From Tupaia tana (taxonomy: Eukaryota > Chordata > Mammalia > Scandentia > Tupaiidae): a DNA stretch of 64,000 nt. Shown here in pieces: positions 23,071 through 33,118 of this stretch. Under the pieces are notes generated by a model. That model was not told where the DNA came from. It ran no database searches and worked only from the letters and a program-made list of their open reading frames with translations. Numbering within the stretch: position 1 is the stretch's first letter; each line of letters begins with the position of its first letter. A program made the translations under genes and the position numbers. The stretch is taken from positions 43,997,218 through 44,061,217 of the forward strand of contig JAKSZU010000012.1 in the NCBI GenBank assembly GCA_026018925.1, given 5' to 3'.

Positions 23071-23396
23071 GGGACCAGCAATTAGCGTAATGGCTATGTC
23101 GCTGGACTCCCACGTAGTGACCGTGGTTCACGTTCCGGACCCGGTGGCTTAAAACTCACACCGGGTGCATGTGCGTGCGTGCCCAAGATCTCGAGAGGAG
23201 AACGGAGGAGAAGGGACTGCGGCTTGGCCATCCCCCCTGGGGGGGTGATTTCTCGCTTTCTGTCTCTCTGTCTTTCTGGTGAGGGCACTCGCCCTAAAGC
23301 AAAAACCTCTCCAAAAAGAAAGAAAAGAAAAGAAAGAAAAGAAAAGAAAAGAAAAGAAAAGAAAAGAAAAGAAAAGAAAAGAAAAGAAAAGAAAAG
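23071..23396 (+). repeat. type A SINE with (GAAAA)n tail
   Basis: Exact 16-bp duplication AAAGAAGATTAAAGGG at 23,055-23,070 and 23,397-23,412. The A tail has grown into a GAAAA microsatellite at about 23,316-23,396. Confidence 0.95.
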
Positions 23397-23579
23397 AAAG
23401 AAGATTAAAGGGCCAGGAGTTTTGCAAGGCCACCTCTTAAGATTAGGGTTCACCAGAGGCTCCACCAGGAAAAGCCCCAGGCTGATCCCAGCCTCCAGCC
23501 CAGTGCCTGACTTTACTTAAGGGAGTGGGTGCAACAAAGCTCAGTGATCAAGGTAAATCCCCAGGCCAACTGTCAGTTT

Positions 23580-23835
23580 TTATAAATAAAGCTTCATTGT
23601 CACAAACTGCTTGGGCTCAAATCCAGGTTTCTAACTTTCTTACATGATCTCCTGCAAATTCTCTCGCCTTTCTTAGCCTCAGTTTTTTCATCTATAAGAT
23701 GGAGACAACCTTAATCCCTAGGTAATAGGTTTCTGTTCAGAGAAGGTGAGATAATGTATATAAACACTTCAGCAGTGTCAGGCACTCAGGGAACACTAAA
23801 TAACAGCAATGAGCATTATTATTATTCAGTGCTAG
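23580..23835 (+). repeat. MIR relic
   Basis: TTGGGCTCAAATCCAGGTTTC, CTTAGCCTCAGTTTTTTCATCTATAAGATGGAGACAA and CAGGCACTCAGGGAACACTAAATAACAGC run in MIR order. Confidence 0.78.
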
Positions 23836-23855
23836 TATTATAATATCAGAGTGTT

Positions 23856-24120
23856 TTGTTTTGTTTTGTTTTTCTTAGTTTTTGGTTACAGGACATGTGC
23901 ACTCACCAGAGAGAGACAGGAGAGAGGGAAAATGAGAAAGCACCAACCCCCTCCAACCCAAGGAGGAATGGCCACACCCCAAGTCCTTCTCCTCCAGTCT
24001 CTTCGTGGGATTTTGGTCACACAGACATACACCCAGCCTGTTTTTCAAGACACAGGGCCCAATCATGCAGTTGGCCATGTGGGATCAAGTGCCTTAACCA
24101 CCATGCTATCTGCTGGCCCA
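23856..24120 (-). repeat. old type A SINE
   Basis: (TTTTG)n left edge, GGTTACAGGACATGTGCACTCACC and CATGCTATCTGCTGGCCCA at the right. Confidence 0.8.
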
Positions 24121-24157
24121 GTATCAAAGATTTCAATCAAAGAAGTAGATGGTCTTG

Positions 24158-24240
24158 GGTTGGCCCCATGGTCCAGTGGTTAAGGGGGTCAGATCAAATC
24201 TTAGACCCAGAAGATGGAAAAACATACTGGGTGTCAGGTA
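24158..24240 (+). repeat. SINE head fragment
   Basis: GGTTGGCCCCATGGTCCAGTGGTTAAGGG and TACTGGGTGTCAGG; body missing. Confidence 0.55.
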
Positions 24241-24294
24241 TTATCCCCTTTGTCAATTGAGGAAACCGAGGAATACAGAAGTTATATTACTAGC

Positions 24295-24559
24295 GGGACC
24301 AGCAGTTGGCATAATGGTTATGTTGCTGGACTCCCATGTAGTCGACTGCGAGTCCTGGGCCTGGTGGCTTAAACTCACACCTGCTACATGTGTATGCATG
24401 TTCAAGATCCCAAGAGGAGAATGGAGGAGAAGGGATTGCAGTGTGGCCACCCCCCTGGGGGGTGATTTCTCGCTTTCTGTCTCTCTGTTTCTCTGTCTTT
24501 CTGGCAAGCACACGCGTCCTATAGCAAAAACCTCTCAAAAAAAAAGAAGAAGAAGAAGA
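24295..24559 (+). repeat. type A SINE with exact duplication
   Basis: Flanked by AGAAGTTATATTACTAGC at 24,277-24,294 and 24,560-24,577. The tail carries (GAA)n. Confidence 0.95.
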
Positions 24560-24620
24560 AGAAGTTATATTACTAGCAATAACTATGTACCCAGGAAATG
24601 GCATAGCTTGTATTTCTTTT

Positions 24621-24797
24621 TTTTAATATTTATTAATTTTATTTATTATTATTATTTTTTAATCTGACTAGAGACACATACAGAGAGAGAGAGAGAGGGA
24701 AAGTAAGAAAGCAAGCCACCACGTCCAGGACTGGAACCATGGTCAGCCACATGGGAGTCCAATGCCTCAACCACCATGCCATCTGCTGGTTCTATAG
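24621..24797 (-). repeat. type B SINE
   Basis: TTAATATTTATTAATTTTA left edge, AATCTGACTAGAGACAC, GGTCAGCCACATGGGAGTCC, CCATCTGCTGGTTC right edge. ATAGCTTGTATTTC flanks both sides (24,603 and 24,795). Confidence 0.88.
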
Positions 24798-24799
24798 CT

Positions 24800-25949
24800 T
24801 GTATTTCAATCCAGAGAGTCTGGCTCTAGAGTCTCGGTTCTTCAAATATGTCATTAACATGCCCCCTCACAGGCAAACTGTCCTAGACACACAGATATAC
24901 ACTAACAGCTCATTCTGTTCTACACTGAATTCCCTGTGTTAAAAGCTGCTTTCACACACTGACAGCTCATGAGCTGTGGAGAAGCCCTCAGCCACACACA
25001 CCAGGGTCACATGCAATCACAGCCACCCACCACCGAGGCCATCTATCACAGGCACAGCTCTTCAGTCTCTCTATCACAGACCAGGTCCCCAAGGAACACC
25101 AGGGCTTGGCAGGCCCTTACCTGACATCTCTCTGATCAAAAATTTCCAACAATACAACCCCTGGAGACCACAGCTGTCACCACAGACTAGGGACCCCCAA
25201 TTTCCCTAGTGGAAAGATGAGGCCCAGAACAGGAAGTAGCATGACAGATCACATGGCAGCAAGGCCATGGCTGAGCTGGCCTGGATCCTCACCCTTCAGT
25301 CTAGCTGTACCTTGCCTGTGAGGGCCTCCTGCAGGAGGTTACTAAGGGCTTTGGCCTTTCTCTTCCCAGCTTTAGTGCCAGGGCCAGACTCCAGATCTGA
25401 GGAACGTCTGGGGGATCTTCCTGTTCCCCTTGCTGCCCCCAGTTCAGCTGGGGCCCAGGAACAGAGTGGGGAGAGGGGGTGGCCTCCCACACCCCATCTG
25501 GGGCCAGGTCCCTCCTTGGCAAGATGTCCCGCTGCCTGCTTTTACTCTAGACCTTCCTACCATGTAACAAGTGTCTGAGCCCAACACAGCTTTCTCTACT
25601 GCCCTCACAGAGGGTCTAGTCCAGCCCCGAACGGAGAATCATGTACACACAGATGCAGGTACATGTGCACATGCACACACACACTGAGGCAGCACCCTCT
25701 ACTCTCCTGTCTTTCCCCTGTTTTCCTTGGAGCTCTCCCCTTTCTTCCTGTCTCTCCTTACTTATGGGAGCACCCCATGGGGCTCCACATACTCACCAGT
25801 TGGGTGTCCATGATCAAGCCTTGCAGCTCTTCAGAGCCACAGCCACCTCACAATGAGATGGAGCTAATACAAGACCTTCCTCCTAGAGATGTACGACAGT
25901 GAAATTAGACAATTCAGTTAAGTGCTTAGCACTGTGTCTGGCACTGTCT
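24800..25949. other. CHRM1 intron, nothing recognised
   Basis: Unique DNA with a short (CA)n at 25,672-25,684. The open frame at 25,267-25,578 (103 codons, +) has no recognised homology and no supporting splice sites. Confidence 0.45.
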
Positions 25950-26208
25950 CTTTTTTTTTTGGAGAGGTTTTTGCTATAGGGCGCGGGCACTCGCCAGACA
26001 GAGAGAGACAGAGAGACAGAAAGTGAGAAATCACCCTCCAGGGGGAATGGCCACACTACAATCCCTTCTCCTCCATTCTCCTCTCGGGATCTTGGGCACG
26101 CACGCACACACATCTGGCGTGAGTTTTAAGCCACCGAGTCCAGGACGCGAACCGCAGTCGACCACACGGGAGTCCAGCGACATAGCCATTACGCTAACTG
26201 CTGGTCCC
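25950..26208 (-). repeat. young type A SINE next to the CHRM1 acceptor
   Basis: TTTGGAGAGGTTTTTGCTATAGGGCGCGGGC to TTACGCTAACTGCTGGTCCC. It is the last insertion before the coding exon and lies 386 bp upstream of the acceptor. Confidence 0.93.
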
Positions 26209-26594
26209 AGAGTTTTAATAAGTTGAGTGAAACACTTTGAAAATTTGGCAGGAGTGCATACTAAGTGAGTCTCCCAACTCCTCGCCACATGAGTTAAGCA
26301 ACACAGGAGTTCATAGTAATTTCCCCAGGGAAAAAATTGAAGGTCAGAGTATGAATGGGGAAAGGGAATGAGGACTCAGATCCCTGGATTTCAAAGCCAC
26401 CCAGTGCTGCTGGCAAATCTACTTGAGACTGGGAAAATACTGTAAGAGACCGTGTATATGTGGACACCAGGAAGATGGGTGACACCATCTAGCCCAAGTT
26501 CAGAATGGACAGGGACAGCATTCTTAGCACTTTCCACTCAAGGTTATCAGAGATGTCCAGCAGCCCAACCAAAGTCCCTGTCCTCTTTCCACAG

Positions 26595-26670
26595 GTGATG
26601 ACCTTCCTCTGAGGAAGCTCTGTAGTGAGACTAGAGGACGGGGCTGCCCCCCCGCTCCCACCTGGCCACC
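26595..26670 (+). promoter_or_regulatory. CHRM1 exon 2 5' UTR with short upstream ORF
   Basis: The acceptor CTTTCCACAG|GTGATG gives 76 nt of leader before the start codon; rat has a comparable 71 nt (recalled). ATG at 26,598-26,600 opens a four-codon frame (M-T-F-L) that stops at 26,610-26,612, 58 nt before the receptor ATG. If exon 1 ends in ATG at 13,930, splicing adds an in-frame ATG-GTG in front. Confidence 0.65.
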
Positions 26671-28053
26671 ATGAACACCTCGGCCTCACCTGCAGTCAGC
26701 CCCAACATCACTGACCTGGCACCGGGAAAGGGACCCTGGCAGGTGGCCTTCATTGGGATCACCACGGGCCTCCTGTCACTGGCAACAGTGACAGGCAACC
26801 TGCTGGTACTCATCTCCTTCAAAGTCAACACAGAGCTCAAAACAGTCAATAACTACTTCCTGCTGAGCCTGGCCTGCGCCGACCTCATCATTGGCACTTT
26901 CTCCATGAACCTCTACACCACATACCTGCTCATGGGTCACTGGGCTCTGGGCACACTGGCCTGTGACCTCTGGCTGGCCCTGGACTATGTGGCCAGCAAC
27001 GCCTCAGTCATGAATCTGCTGCTCATCAGCTTTGACCGCTACTTCTCCGTGACCCGGCCCCTGAGCTACCGCGCCAAGCGCACACCTCGCCGGGCAGCTC
27101 TGATGATCGGTCTGGCATGGCTGGTTTCCTTCATCTTGTGGGCCCCAGCCATTCTCTTCTGGCAGTATCTAGTAGGGGAGCGGACGGTGCTGGCCGGGCA
27201 GTGCTACATCCAGTTCCTCTCTCAGCCCATCATCACCTTTGGCACAGCCATGGCCGCCTTCTACCTCCCTGTCACAGTTATGTGCACTCTCTACTGGCGC
27301 ATCTACCGGGAGACAGAGAACAGAGCACGGGAACTAGCAGCCCTACAGGGCTCCGAGACACCAGGCAAAGGGGGTGGCAGCAGCAGCAGCTCAGAGCGGT
27401 CCCAGCCTGGGGCTGAGGGCTCACCAGAGACGCCTCCTGGTCGCTGCTGTCGCTGTTGTAGGGCCCCCAGGCTGCTTCAGGCCTACAGCTGGAAGGAGGA
27501 AGAGGAAGAGGATGAAGGCTCCATGGAGTCCCTCACATCCTCAGAGGGCGAGGAGCCCGGCTCTGAAGTGGTGATCAAGATGCCCATGGTGGACCCCGAG
27601 GCACAGGCCCCCACCAAGCAGCCCCCTCGGAGCTCCCCAAATACAGTCAAGAGGCCCACCCGGAAAGGGCGTGATCGAACCGGCAAGAGCCAGAAGCCCC
27701 GTGGGAAGGAGCAACTGGCCAAGCGGAAGACCTTCTCATTGGTCAAAGAGAAGAAGGCTGCCCGGACCCTGAGTGCCATCCTCCTGGCCTTCATCCTCAC
27801 CTGGACACCGTACAACATCATGGTGCTGGTGTCCACCTTCTGCAAGGACTGTGTTCCAGAAACCCTGTGGGAGCTGGGCTACTGGCTGTGCTATGTCAAC
27901 AGCACCATCAACCCCATGTGCTATGCACTCTGCAACAAAGCCTTCCGGGACACCTTCCGCCTGCTGCTTCTCTGCCGCTGGGACAAGCGACGCTGGCGCA
28001 AGATCCCCAAGCGCCCTGGCTCTGTGCACCGCACCCCCTCCCGCCAATGCTGA
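26671..28053 (+). CDS. CHRM1: muscarinic acetylcholine receptor M1
   Basis: Plasma-membrane class-A GPCR that binds acetylcholine and couples mainly through Gq/11 to phospholipase C. The 460 codons match the known mammalian M1 length, and the frame is intact. Visible landmarks: N-glycosylation sequons at N2 and N12; D71 in TM2; C98-C178 disulfide pair; orthosteric D105 in TM3, with W378, Y381, N382, Y404 and Y408 completing the aromatic cage; DRY at 122-124; NPxxY-type NPMCY at 414-418; C391/C394 in extracellular loop 3. Intracellular loop 3 (about 211-366) holds a serine run, a glutamate run (276-280) and basic [15 protein letters not shown] next to TM6, the G-protein contact and phosphorylation region. 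C435 after helix 8 is a likely palmitoylation site. GCCACCATGA is a strong Kozak context. Other CHRM subtypes differ in loop 3 and length, so M1 is secure. Confidence 0.99.
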   Translation: MNTSASPAVSPNITDLAPGKGPWQVAFIGITTGLLSLATVTGNLLVLISFKVNTELKTVNNYFLLSLACADLIIGTFSMNLYTTYLLMGHWALGTLACDLWLALDYVASNASVMNLLLISFDRYFSVTRPLSYRAKRTPRRAALMIGLAWLVSFILWAPAILFWQYLVGERTVLAGQCYIQFLSQPIITFGTAMAAFYLPVTVMCTLYWRIYRETENRARELAALQGSETPGKGGGSSSSSERSQPGAEGSPETPPGRCCRCCRAPRLLQAYSWKEEEEEDEGSMESLTSSEGEEPGSEVVIKMPMVDPEAQAPTKQPPRSSPNTVKRPTRKGRDRTGKSQKPRGKEQLAKRKTFSLVKEKKAARTLSAILLAFILTWTPYNIMVLVSTFCKDCVPETLWELGYWLCYVNSTINPMCYALCNKAFRDTFRLLLLCRWDKRRWRKIPKRPGSVHRTPSRQC

Positions 28054-29085
28054 TGGCCCCCTCTACAGCATCCCTCCATCCCAATTCCCAGGAGAGGCCA
28101 GTGGAAAGCAGGCAGGGGCTGTGTCCTCAGTCCCAGAGACCTGCTCAGGCCTCACCCGGTCTCCTAGGCCCCTGGGTCACCTTCCTGGACAGCCCAGAGA
28201 GACCCTGCCAACGTTCCAAACTTTGCTATTCCCAGGCAGGGAGCAAAACCCGGGGAACTGGTTTTTCTGTTTCCTGCTGGGTGGGAATGGGCTCTTCACC
28301 AGGAAGAAGGCCCGGGAGGAGGATCCGGGCTCTGGACTCCTTGTTTGCAGTTAGGCAGGAAGTAAGGAGCCAGCAGGGCGGGCCAAGAGAAAGAAGGCTT
28401 GACATTATAGTCTTCCTTGGCCTGGTGGCAGGCCTGGATCATGGTGGAAGATGGCACCCCCTGGGGGTTATGGCCAGGAACTAACACCAACCACTGAGAA
28501 AGAAAGCTTGGGTCAGAGGAGCCGGGAAATCCTGACTGGGAATGTCCTCTCTCCATAGTCACAGCCTGCCAAGCTGGGCCTAGGCACACTCTCCAGGATT
28601 TTCCAGCCTCCCTACAAATGTCTCAGAACTTCCCTCTGTGTGTCACCTCCAAGGCAATGTCCTAGCATCAGCCGGATGACATCAGAGGAGACCATCTTGG
28701 CCTGTCACACATCAAGTCCCAAGGCAGCAGCAGGACCAGGCCCCAGTGTCCTGATTGTCCCACTACGTCATTTCCCTGGGAGTGAGGGACAGGGGTGCCT
28801 GTTATCCAGCCCCACACCCACATCCTCTGCCCCAGAGAAACCTCAGTCCATCCCTCCTGGCTCACAGCCACCACCTGGATGGATCTGCTCCATGCAGATC
28901 TAGCCAGGCCTCCTGCATGCTGCCTGCCTCCGGCCCTGCCCCACACAGGTCTGGCCCAGCCAGCAGGTTCTCTCCTGTGAGCTCCCCAGTCCAACCCATG
29001 CATGGCCTCCCAGCCACCTTATCTCTAGGCCCAACTTGGTCCCGGATGTTCTTCCCTTCCATCCTCAGCAAGTGCTGAGTCTATG

Positions 29086-29091
29086 AATAAA
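29086..29091 (+). terminator. CHRM1 polyadenylation signal
   Basis: AATAAA in CTATGAATAAAGCCACG, about 1.03 kb after the stop codon. A GT-rich stretch (CTGTGTTGGTTCG) follows at 29,127-29,139, as expected downstream of a cleavage site. Confidence 0.8.
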
Positions 29092-29105
29092 GCCACGAAA
29101 TCAGC

Positions 29106-29650
29106 GGGCACTAATGGGCCTTCTCCCTGTGTTGGTTCGAGGGCCTGGTCTCAGGCCAGGGCAGGATGGGACAGGGAGGGTCCAAGTGCTATGAAGTGGG
29201 TGCCACTGCCCTGAAGGTGGTTCCAGGAGGAGCAACGCAGAGTGGCTGGATCTGCCAAAGCCTGGGGACCCCAGCTCCCTGTGGATCCCTGGCTCAGGTG
29301 AGTAGGGCAGACTTGGCCTGTGCAAATGTGGTAGCTACGCTAAATAACCCTATTCATAACCCCAGATATTCTCTACTGGCCCTAACATACCCACGGAGAA
29401 CAGAAATACTGCAAACCTCCGTTTACAGATGGGGAAACTAAGGCACACCCAGAAGGATTGTTCAGGGTTAGCCCACAAAGCAACATGACACCAAAGCTCC
29501 TAGGCAACTCCTAGCCTCCTGACTCTTGGACTGTAGAGATGAGGGGCTGGGGTACTCTAAGCCAAAGCACTCCTTCAGGGTGACTTCCAGCCAGGTTAGA
29601 AGACACTTCATTGATGAGAGATCCCCAAAGCCTAACACAGAGAAATCCTA
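29106..29650. other. CHRM1 3' flank with a MIR relic
   Basis: No gene. 29,395-29,490 has TTTACAGATGGGGAAACTAAGGCACACCC, the MIR 3' half, on the + strand. SLC3A2 lies on this side in human, but none of its exons is recognisable before the window ends. Confidence 0.55.
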
Positions 29651-30120
29651 GAGAGGTTCATACGACAACCTAGAACAGTAGTTCTCCAAGGCATGGTTAC
29701 TGGGTGTCCCCGAGACCACTGTTAGATCAATGATTTGCTAGAAGGGCACACAGAATTCAGCAAAGCTGCTATACTCAGTTACAGTTTACTACAGTGAAAA
29801 ACTAGAGAGTACAAGAACAATAAAAGGTACATAGGGCAGCATCCAGAGGAGGCCAGGCACAAGCTCTCAGAGTGCTCTCCTAGCAGAGTCACATGAGCAG
29901 TGCTTAGTTCTCCCAGCAAGGAATTGTTACATCGAAGCATAGAAGCACTGCCCACCAGAATAGCTCTCCAGAGCCTTGGTGTCCAGTGCTTTTATTGAGG
30001 TTGATCATGGAGGCCTGGCTGACCACTCACCTGGTTGACCTTAGTTATTTAGTCTCTAGCTACTCCAGAGGTTAAACTGATACCACAAGGCACAAGGCTC
30101 CCACTATAAATCATATGATT
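29650..30120 (-). repeat. old LTR-like repeat, first part
   Basis: The segment continues at 31,874-32,035 after a SINE cluster; CCCACTATAAATCATAT at the break recurs at 31,871-31,886. Read on the minus strand it has AATAAAAGC at about 29,990, suggesting an LTR polyadenylation signal. The family is not assigned. Confidence 0.4.
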
Positions 30121-30121
30121 T

Positions 30122-30310
30122 ACCTCTCACCAGAGAGAGAGAGACAGAGAGGGAATGGCCATGCCGCAATCCTTTCTCCTCCATTCTCTTCTTGGGATTT
30201 TGGACATACACATGCACATGCACTTAGTATGATTCAGAACTGGATTCAGAACTTAAACCACAAAGTTGGCTATATGGAATCCAGCTGCCTTAATCTCCAC
30301 CTGCTCTCCC
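30122..30310 (-). repeat. old type A SINE, shortened
   Basis: CCAGAGAGAGAGAGACAGAGAGGG to CACCTGCTCTCCCC; ATAAATCATAT flanks both sides. Confidence 0.75.
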
Positions 30311-30383
30311 CATAAATCATATAAATCATATATATATATATATATACTTAGAACTTTTTAAAAACATTTTTAATAGTTTATTT

Positions 30384-30534
30384 TGGGGCCAGCAGGTGGC
30401 GTAGTAGTTAAGGGCACTGGACTCCCACATGGCCGACAAAGGTATGAGTCCCAGACCTAGCAGCTTGCTTTCTCTCTCTCTCTCTCTGTTCCTCTCCGGT
30501 CAAATTTAAAAATAACTAAATAAATGTAAAATAA
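30384..30534 (+). repeat. type B SINE
   Basis: GGGGCCAGCAGGTGGCGTAGTAGTTAAGG to GGTCAAATTTAAAAATAAC and AT tail. Confidence 0.9.
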
Positions 30535-30535
30535 T

Positions 30536-30799
30536 TCTTTTTTTTTTTTTTTTTGAGAGGTTTTTGCTATAGGGTGCATGTGCTCGCCAGAAAGACAGAG
30601 AGACAGAGAGACAGAAAGCGAGAAATCACCCCTCAGGGGGAGTGGCCACGCCACGATCTCTTCTCCAATCTCCTCTCAGGATCTTGGGCACACACCCACA
30701 TGCACCCAGCGTGAGTTTAAGCCACTAGGTCCAGGACTCAAACCATGGTTGACTACATGGGGATCCAGCAACATAGCCGTTATGTTACCAGCTGGTCCC
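30536..30799 (-). repeat. type A SINE in type B tail
   Basis: T-run, GAGAGGTTTTTGCTATAGGG to ACCAGCTGGTCCC. AAAATAATTCTTTT before and AAAATAATTTTTTT after are the duplicated type B tail. Confidence 0.9.
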
Positions 30800-30806
30800 A
30801 AAATAA

Positions 30807-30977
30807 TTTTTTTTTAAAGAATTATTTTATTTTAACTTTATTATTATTTTCTAGTTTGACCAGAGAGACAGAGAGAGAGGGAAGTGAGAAAGGAAGCTAC
30901 CAGGTCCAGGACTTGAACCACGGTCAGCCATGTGGGAGTCCAGCATCCTTAACCACCATGCCACCTGCCGGCCCAGA
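30807..30977 (-). repeat. type B SINE
   Basis: TAGTTTGACCAGAGAGACAGAG, GGACTTGAACCACGGTCAGCC and CCACCTGCCGGCCC. Confidence 0.88.
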
Positions 30978-30982
30978 GAACA

Positions 30983-31244
30983 TTTTTTTTTTTTTGAGAG
31001 ATTTTTTTGCTGTAGGGCACATGCACTCTCTGGAGAGACAAAGAGAAAGAGAGAGACAGAAAGTGAAAAATCATCCCCCTAGAGAGAATGGCCAAGCTTC
31101 AATCCCTTCTCCTCCACTCTCAGAATTTGGAGCACCCATGCACACACACCCAGCATGGGTTTGAAGCTGCTGGGTCCAGGATTTGAACCACAGTTGACCA
31201 TGTGGGAGTCCAGCAATGTAACCATTATGTCATCATCTGGTCCT
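30983..31244 (-). repeat. type A SINE
   Basis: TTTTTTTGCTGTAGGGCACATGC to GTCATCATCTGGTCCT; AGAACATTTTT / AGAACGTTTTT flank it. Confidence 0.85.
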
Positions 31245-31251
31245 TAAGAAC

Positions 31252-31511
31252 GTTTTTTTTTTTAGAGAGAGAGTCTTGTTGTAGGGCACGTACACTTATT
31301 GGAGACACAGAGAAAGACAGAAAGTGAGAAATCACCTCTCTCCCCAGGGGTGACCATGCTGCAATCCCTTACTCTTCATTCTCCCCTTGGGATTTTGGAC
31401 ACTCACGCACACATGCCCAGCATGAGTTTTAAGCCTCTAGGCCTAGGACTTGAACCATAGTCGACTATGTGGGAGTCCAACAATGCAACCATTACACCAT
31501 CTGCTGGTCTC
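31252..31511 (-). repeat. type A SINE
   Basis: AGTCTTGTTGTAGGGCACG to CCATCTGCTGGTCTC; AAGAACGTTTTTTTT before and AAGAACATTTTTTT after. Confidence 0.85.
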
Positions 31512-31536
31512 AAGAACATTTTTTTAAAAGAATTAT

Positions 31537-31685
31537 TTATTTGGGGCCCACAGGTAAAGTAGTGGTTAAGGGACTGGATTCACACATGACCAACTGAGGA
31601 GTGATTTCTCACTTTCTCTCTCTCCATCTCTATTTCTCCAGCAAGTGTACACACCCTATAGCAAAAAGAACTCTCTGGAAAAAAA
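31537..31685 (+). repeat. SINE with internal deletion
   Basis: GGGGCCCACAGGTAAAGTAGTGG head joined directly to GTGATTTCTCACTTTCTC and CCCTATAGCAAAAAG; the box B region and body are missing. Confidence 0.75.
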
Positions 31686-31687
31686 AT

Positions 31688-31873
31688 AAGAATTATTTAT
31701 TTAATCTTTTTATTTATCTGTTTAATTTGTGATAGAGCACATGCATTCACCAGGGAGAGACAAAGAGAGAGAGAGAGGGAAGTGAGCAAGCAAGTCGAGA
31801 GGTCTGGGACTCAAAATGCAATCGGCCATGTGGGAGTCCAGCGCCTTAATCACCATGCTACTTGCTGGCCCCT
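31688..31873 (-). repeat. type B SINE
   Basis: TTATTTAATCTTTTTATTTATC left edge, GGTCTGGGACTCAAAATGC and CTACTTGCTGGCCCC right edge. Confidence 0.85.
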
Positions 31874-32035
31874 ATAAATCATATTTTTAGTTTTGACTAT
31901 CTGGTGTGGCCCAAGGCCCACAATAAGCAAAGGCACTCTTACAAGCAGTATAGCCCATCAGTTTAGGAACCAGACAAAGCTAAAACTTTCTTTGAAATGT
32001 GTAGGGTTGGACAACCCAGACCTTCTCAGTTAGTC
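31874..32035 (-). repeat. old LTR-like repeat, second part
   Basis: Resumes the element broken at 30,120. GACTATCTGGTGTGGCCCAAGGCCC is present; the family is not assigned. Confidence 0.35.
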
Positions 32036-32605
32036 ATTTAGTTTTTAGTGTTTCTGATAGTATCAGTATCACCCAGGAATGTGTTAAGTATGTAAATTCT
32101 CAGGTCACCCTAGATTTACTAAGAAACTCTGGAATTGGAACCCAGTGTTCTAGTCTATTGTGTTGCTAATAACAGAAAACCCAAGTCTGGGTAATTTATC
32201 AAGAATAGAGGTTTATTTAGCTCAAGGTTTTGAGTAGGGTTAAGGTTAAAGGTTCAAAGTTGAGTGGGGTACCTGACGGGGGTCTTGGTCTAGTCCTGAG
32301 GAAGTACAGGGTATCACACGGCAAGAACTTGAGAAAGAACATGTGTCTGTGTCTCCTTATAAATCCACAAGTATACAATCATGGGGGTTCCACCCTGATA
32401 CCAGATCACCCCGGCAAATCCCACCTTTCAGCACCACAGTCAGATGAAGTCTCCACACTATCAACGCTGTTACATTGGTCCCAGATTTCAATACATGAAT
32501 TTTGGAGGGACACATTGAAACCATAGTACCCAGTCATCTGCTTTAACAAGACCTCTAGGTGATGCTGATGCAGTCTAAGATGAGAAATACTGGCCTAAAA
32601 GGATG
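32036..32605 (-). repeat. MER5A-like DNA transposon, interrupted
   Basis: 32,036-32,145 has AGTATCAGTATCACCCAGGAATGTG and TGTAAATTCTCAGG; 32,529-32,605 has TCATCTGCTTTAACAAGACC and AGGTGATGCTGATGCAG. Together they are the non-autonomous hAT-Charlie element MER5A, split by the MaLR LTR. The strand is nominal because the element is palindromic. Confidence 0.7.
32146..32528 (-). repeat. MaLR (MST/MLT1-type) solo LTR
   Basis: CAAGTCTGGGTAATTTATCAAGAATAGAGGTTTATTTAGCTC is the reverse complement of the conserved MaLR 3' end, and ATTGAAACCATAGTA is the inverted 5' end. Exact 5-bp duplication CCCAG at 32,141-32,145 and 32,529-32,533, as expected of ERVL-MaLR. Confidence 0.85.
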
Positions 32606-33118
32606 AGGTCCTAGGCAAGACTAAACCCTTGCAGAGGAAGGAGTGAAGATTCACCCCACACAGCTATCAGGAATTCCAGAAGCCTCTGGGAAGGAAGCTT
32701 CCAACACAAGAGGCAGTTCACTGAAGAGGTGGACAGGATTCGCTAGGCAGGAGCCAGCAGGACGCATAGCACTGTGGGAATCCTCATAGGACCCAGAACT
32801 CATGCCCATCTCCTACCAGTATAGCTTCCTGGGTTGTCAGCTCAAGACCCTGAGAGAGACCCTCCCTCGCCACTGCTCTTTCATAGGGCTTAATGTCATA
32901 CCCTGTGCTGAAGACATCAGAACTGAAGTCTTGGGAAGCAGAGAGCCCAAAGAAACCAAACAGTGTAGGGAGAACAGGAGCTTCAGAGTCAAGGCAACCA
33001 GTCTCTACTGAATGCCAAAAGGGAGGTGGGTCAAAGCTGGTATTAGTGATGGGACTAGTAGTTCACACTTGTCCCAGTTCTACCTATCATGTCCTTCACC
33101 AAACACTCTTAGGAAGGT
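32606..33118. other. intergenic, nothing recognised
   Basis: Unique-looking sequence with no coding or repeat signature that I can name. Confidence 0.4.

Larger units (their letters stand above)
13931..26594 (+). other. CHRM1: CHRM1 intron 1 (inferred)
   Basis: Bounded by GTGAGT at 13,931 and a pyrimidine-rich acceptor TGTCCTCTTTCCACAG ending at 26,594. The proximal 4.5 kb has no young SINE; from 18,406 onward it carries about 20 SINEs. 13,931-18,405 otherwise shows MIR relics and no coding exon that can be supported. Confidence 0.6.
26595..29105 (+). other. CHRM1: CHRM1 terminal exon (whole CDS plus 3' UTR)
   Basis: It runs from the acceptor to a cleavage site about 14-20 nt after AATAAA at 29,086-29,091. 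The roughly 1.05-kb 3' UTR (28,054-29,105) is free of SINEs. No downstream intron is needed, because coding sequence and stop lie in the same exon, as in all known CHRM genes. Confidence 0.8.

Noticed and set aside
27483-28047. Minus strand frames opposite the CHRM1 coding exon
   Set aside because: They are shadows of the well-established receptor frame.
27773-28484. 193- and 205-codon + strand frames overlapping the end of CHRM1
   Set aside because: Out-of-frame readings of TM6-TM7 that run into the 3' UTR; no independent start context or homology.
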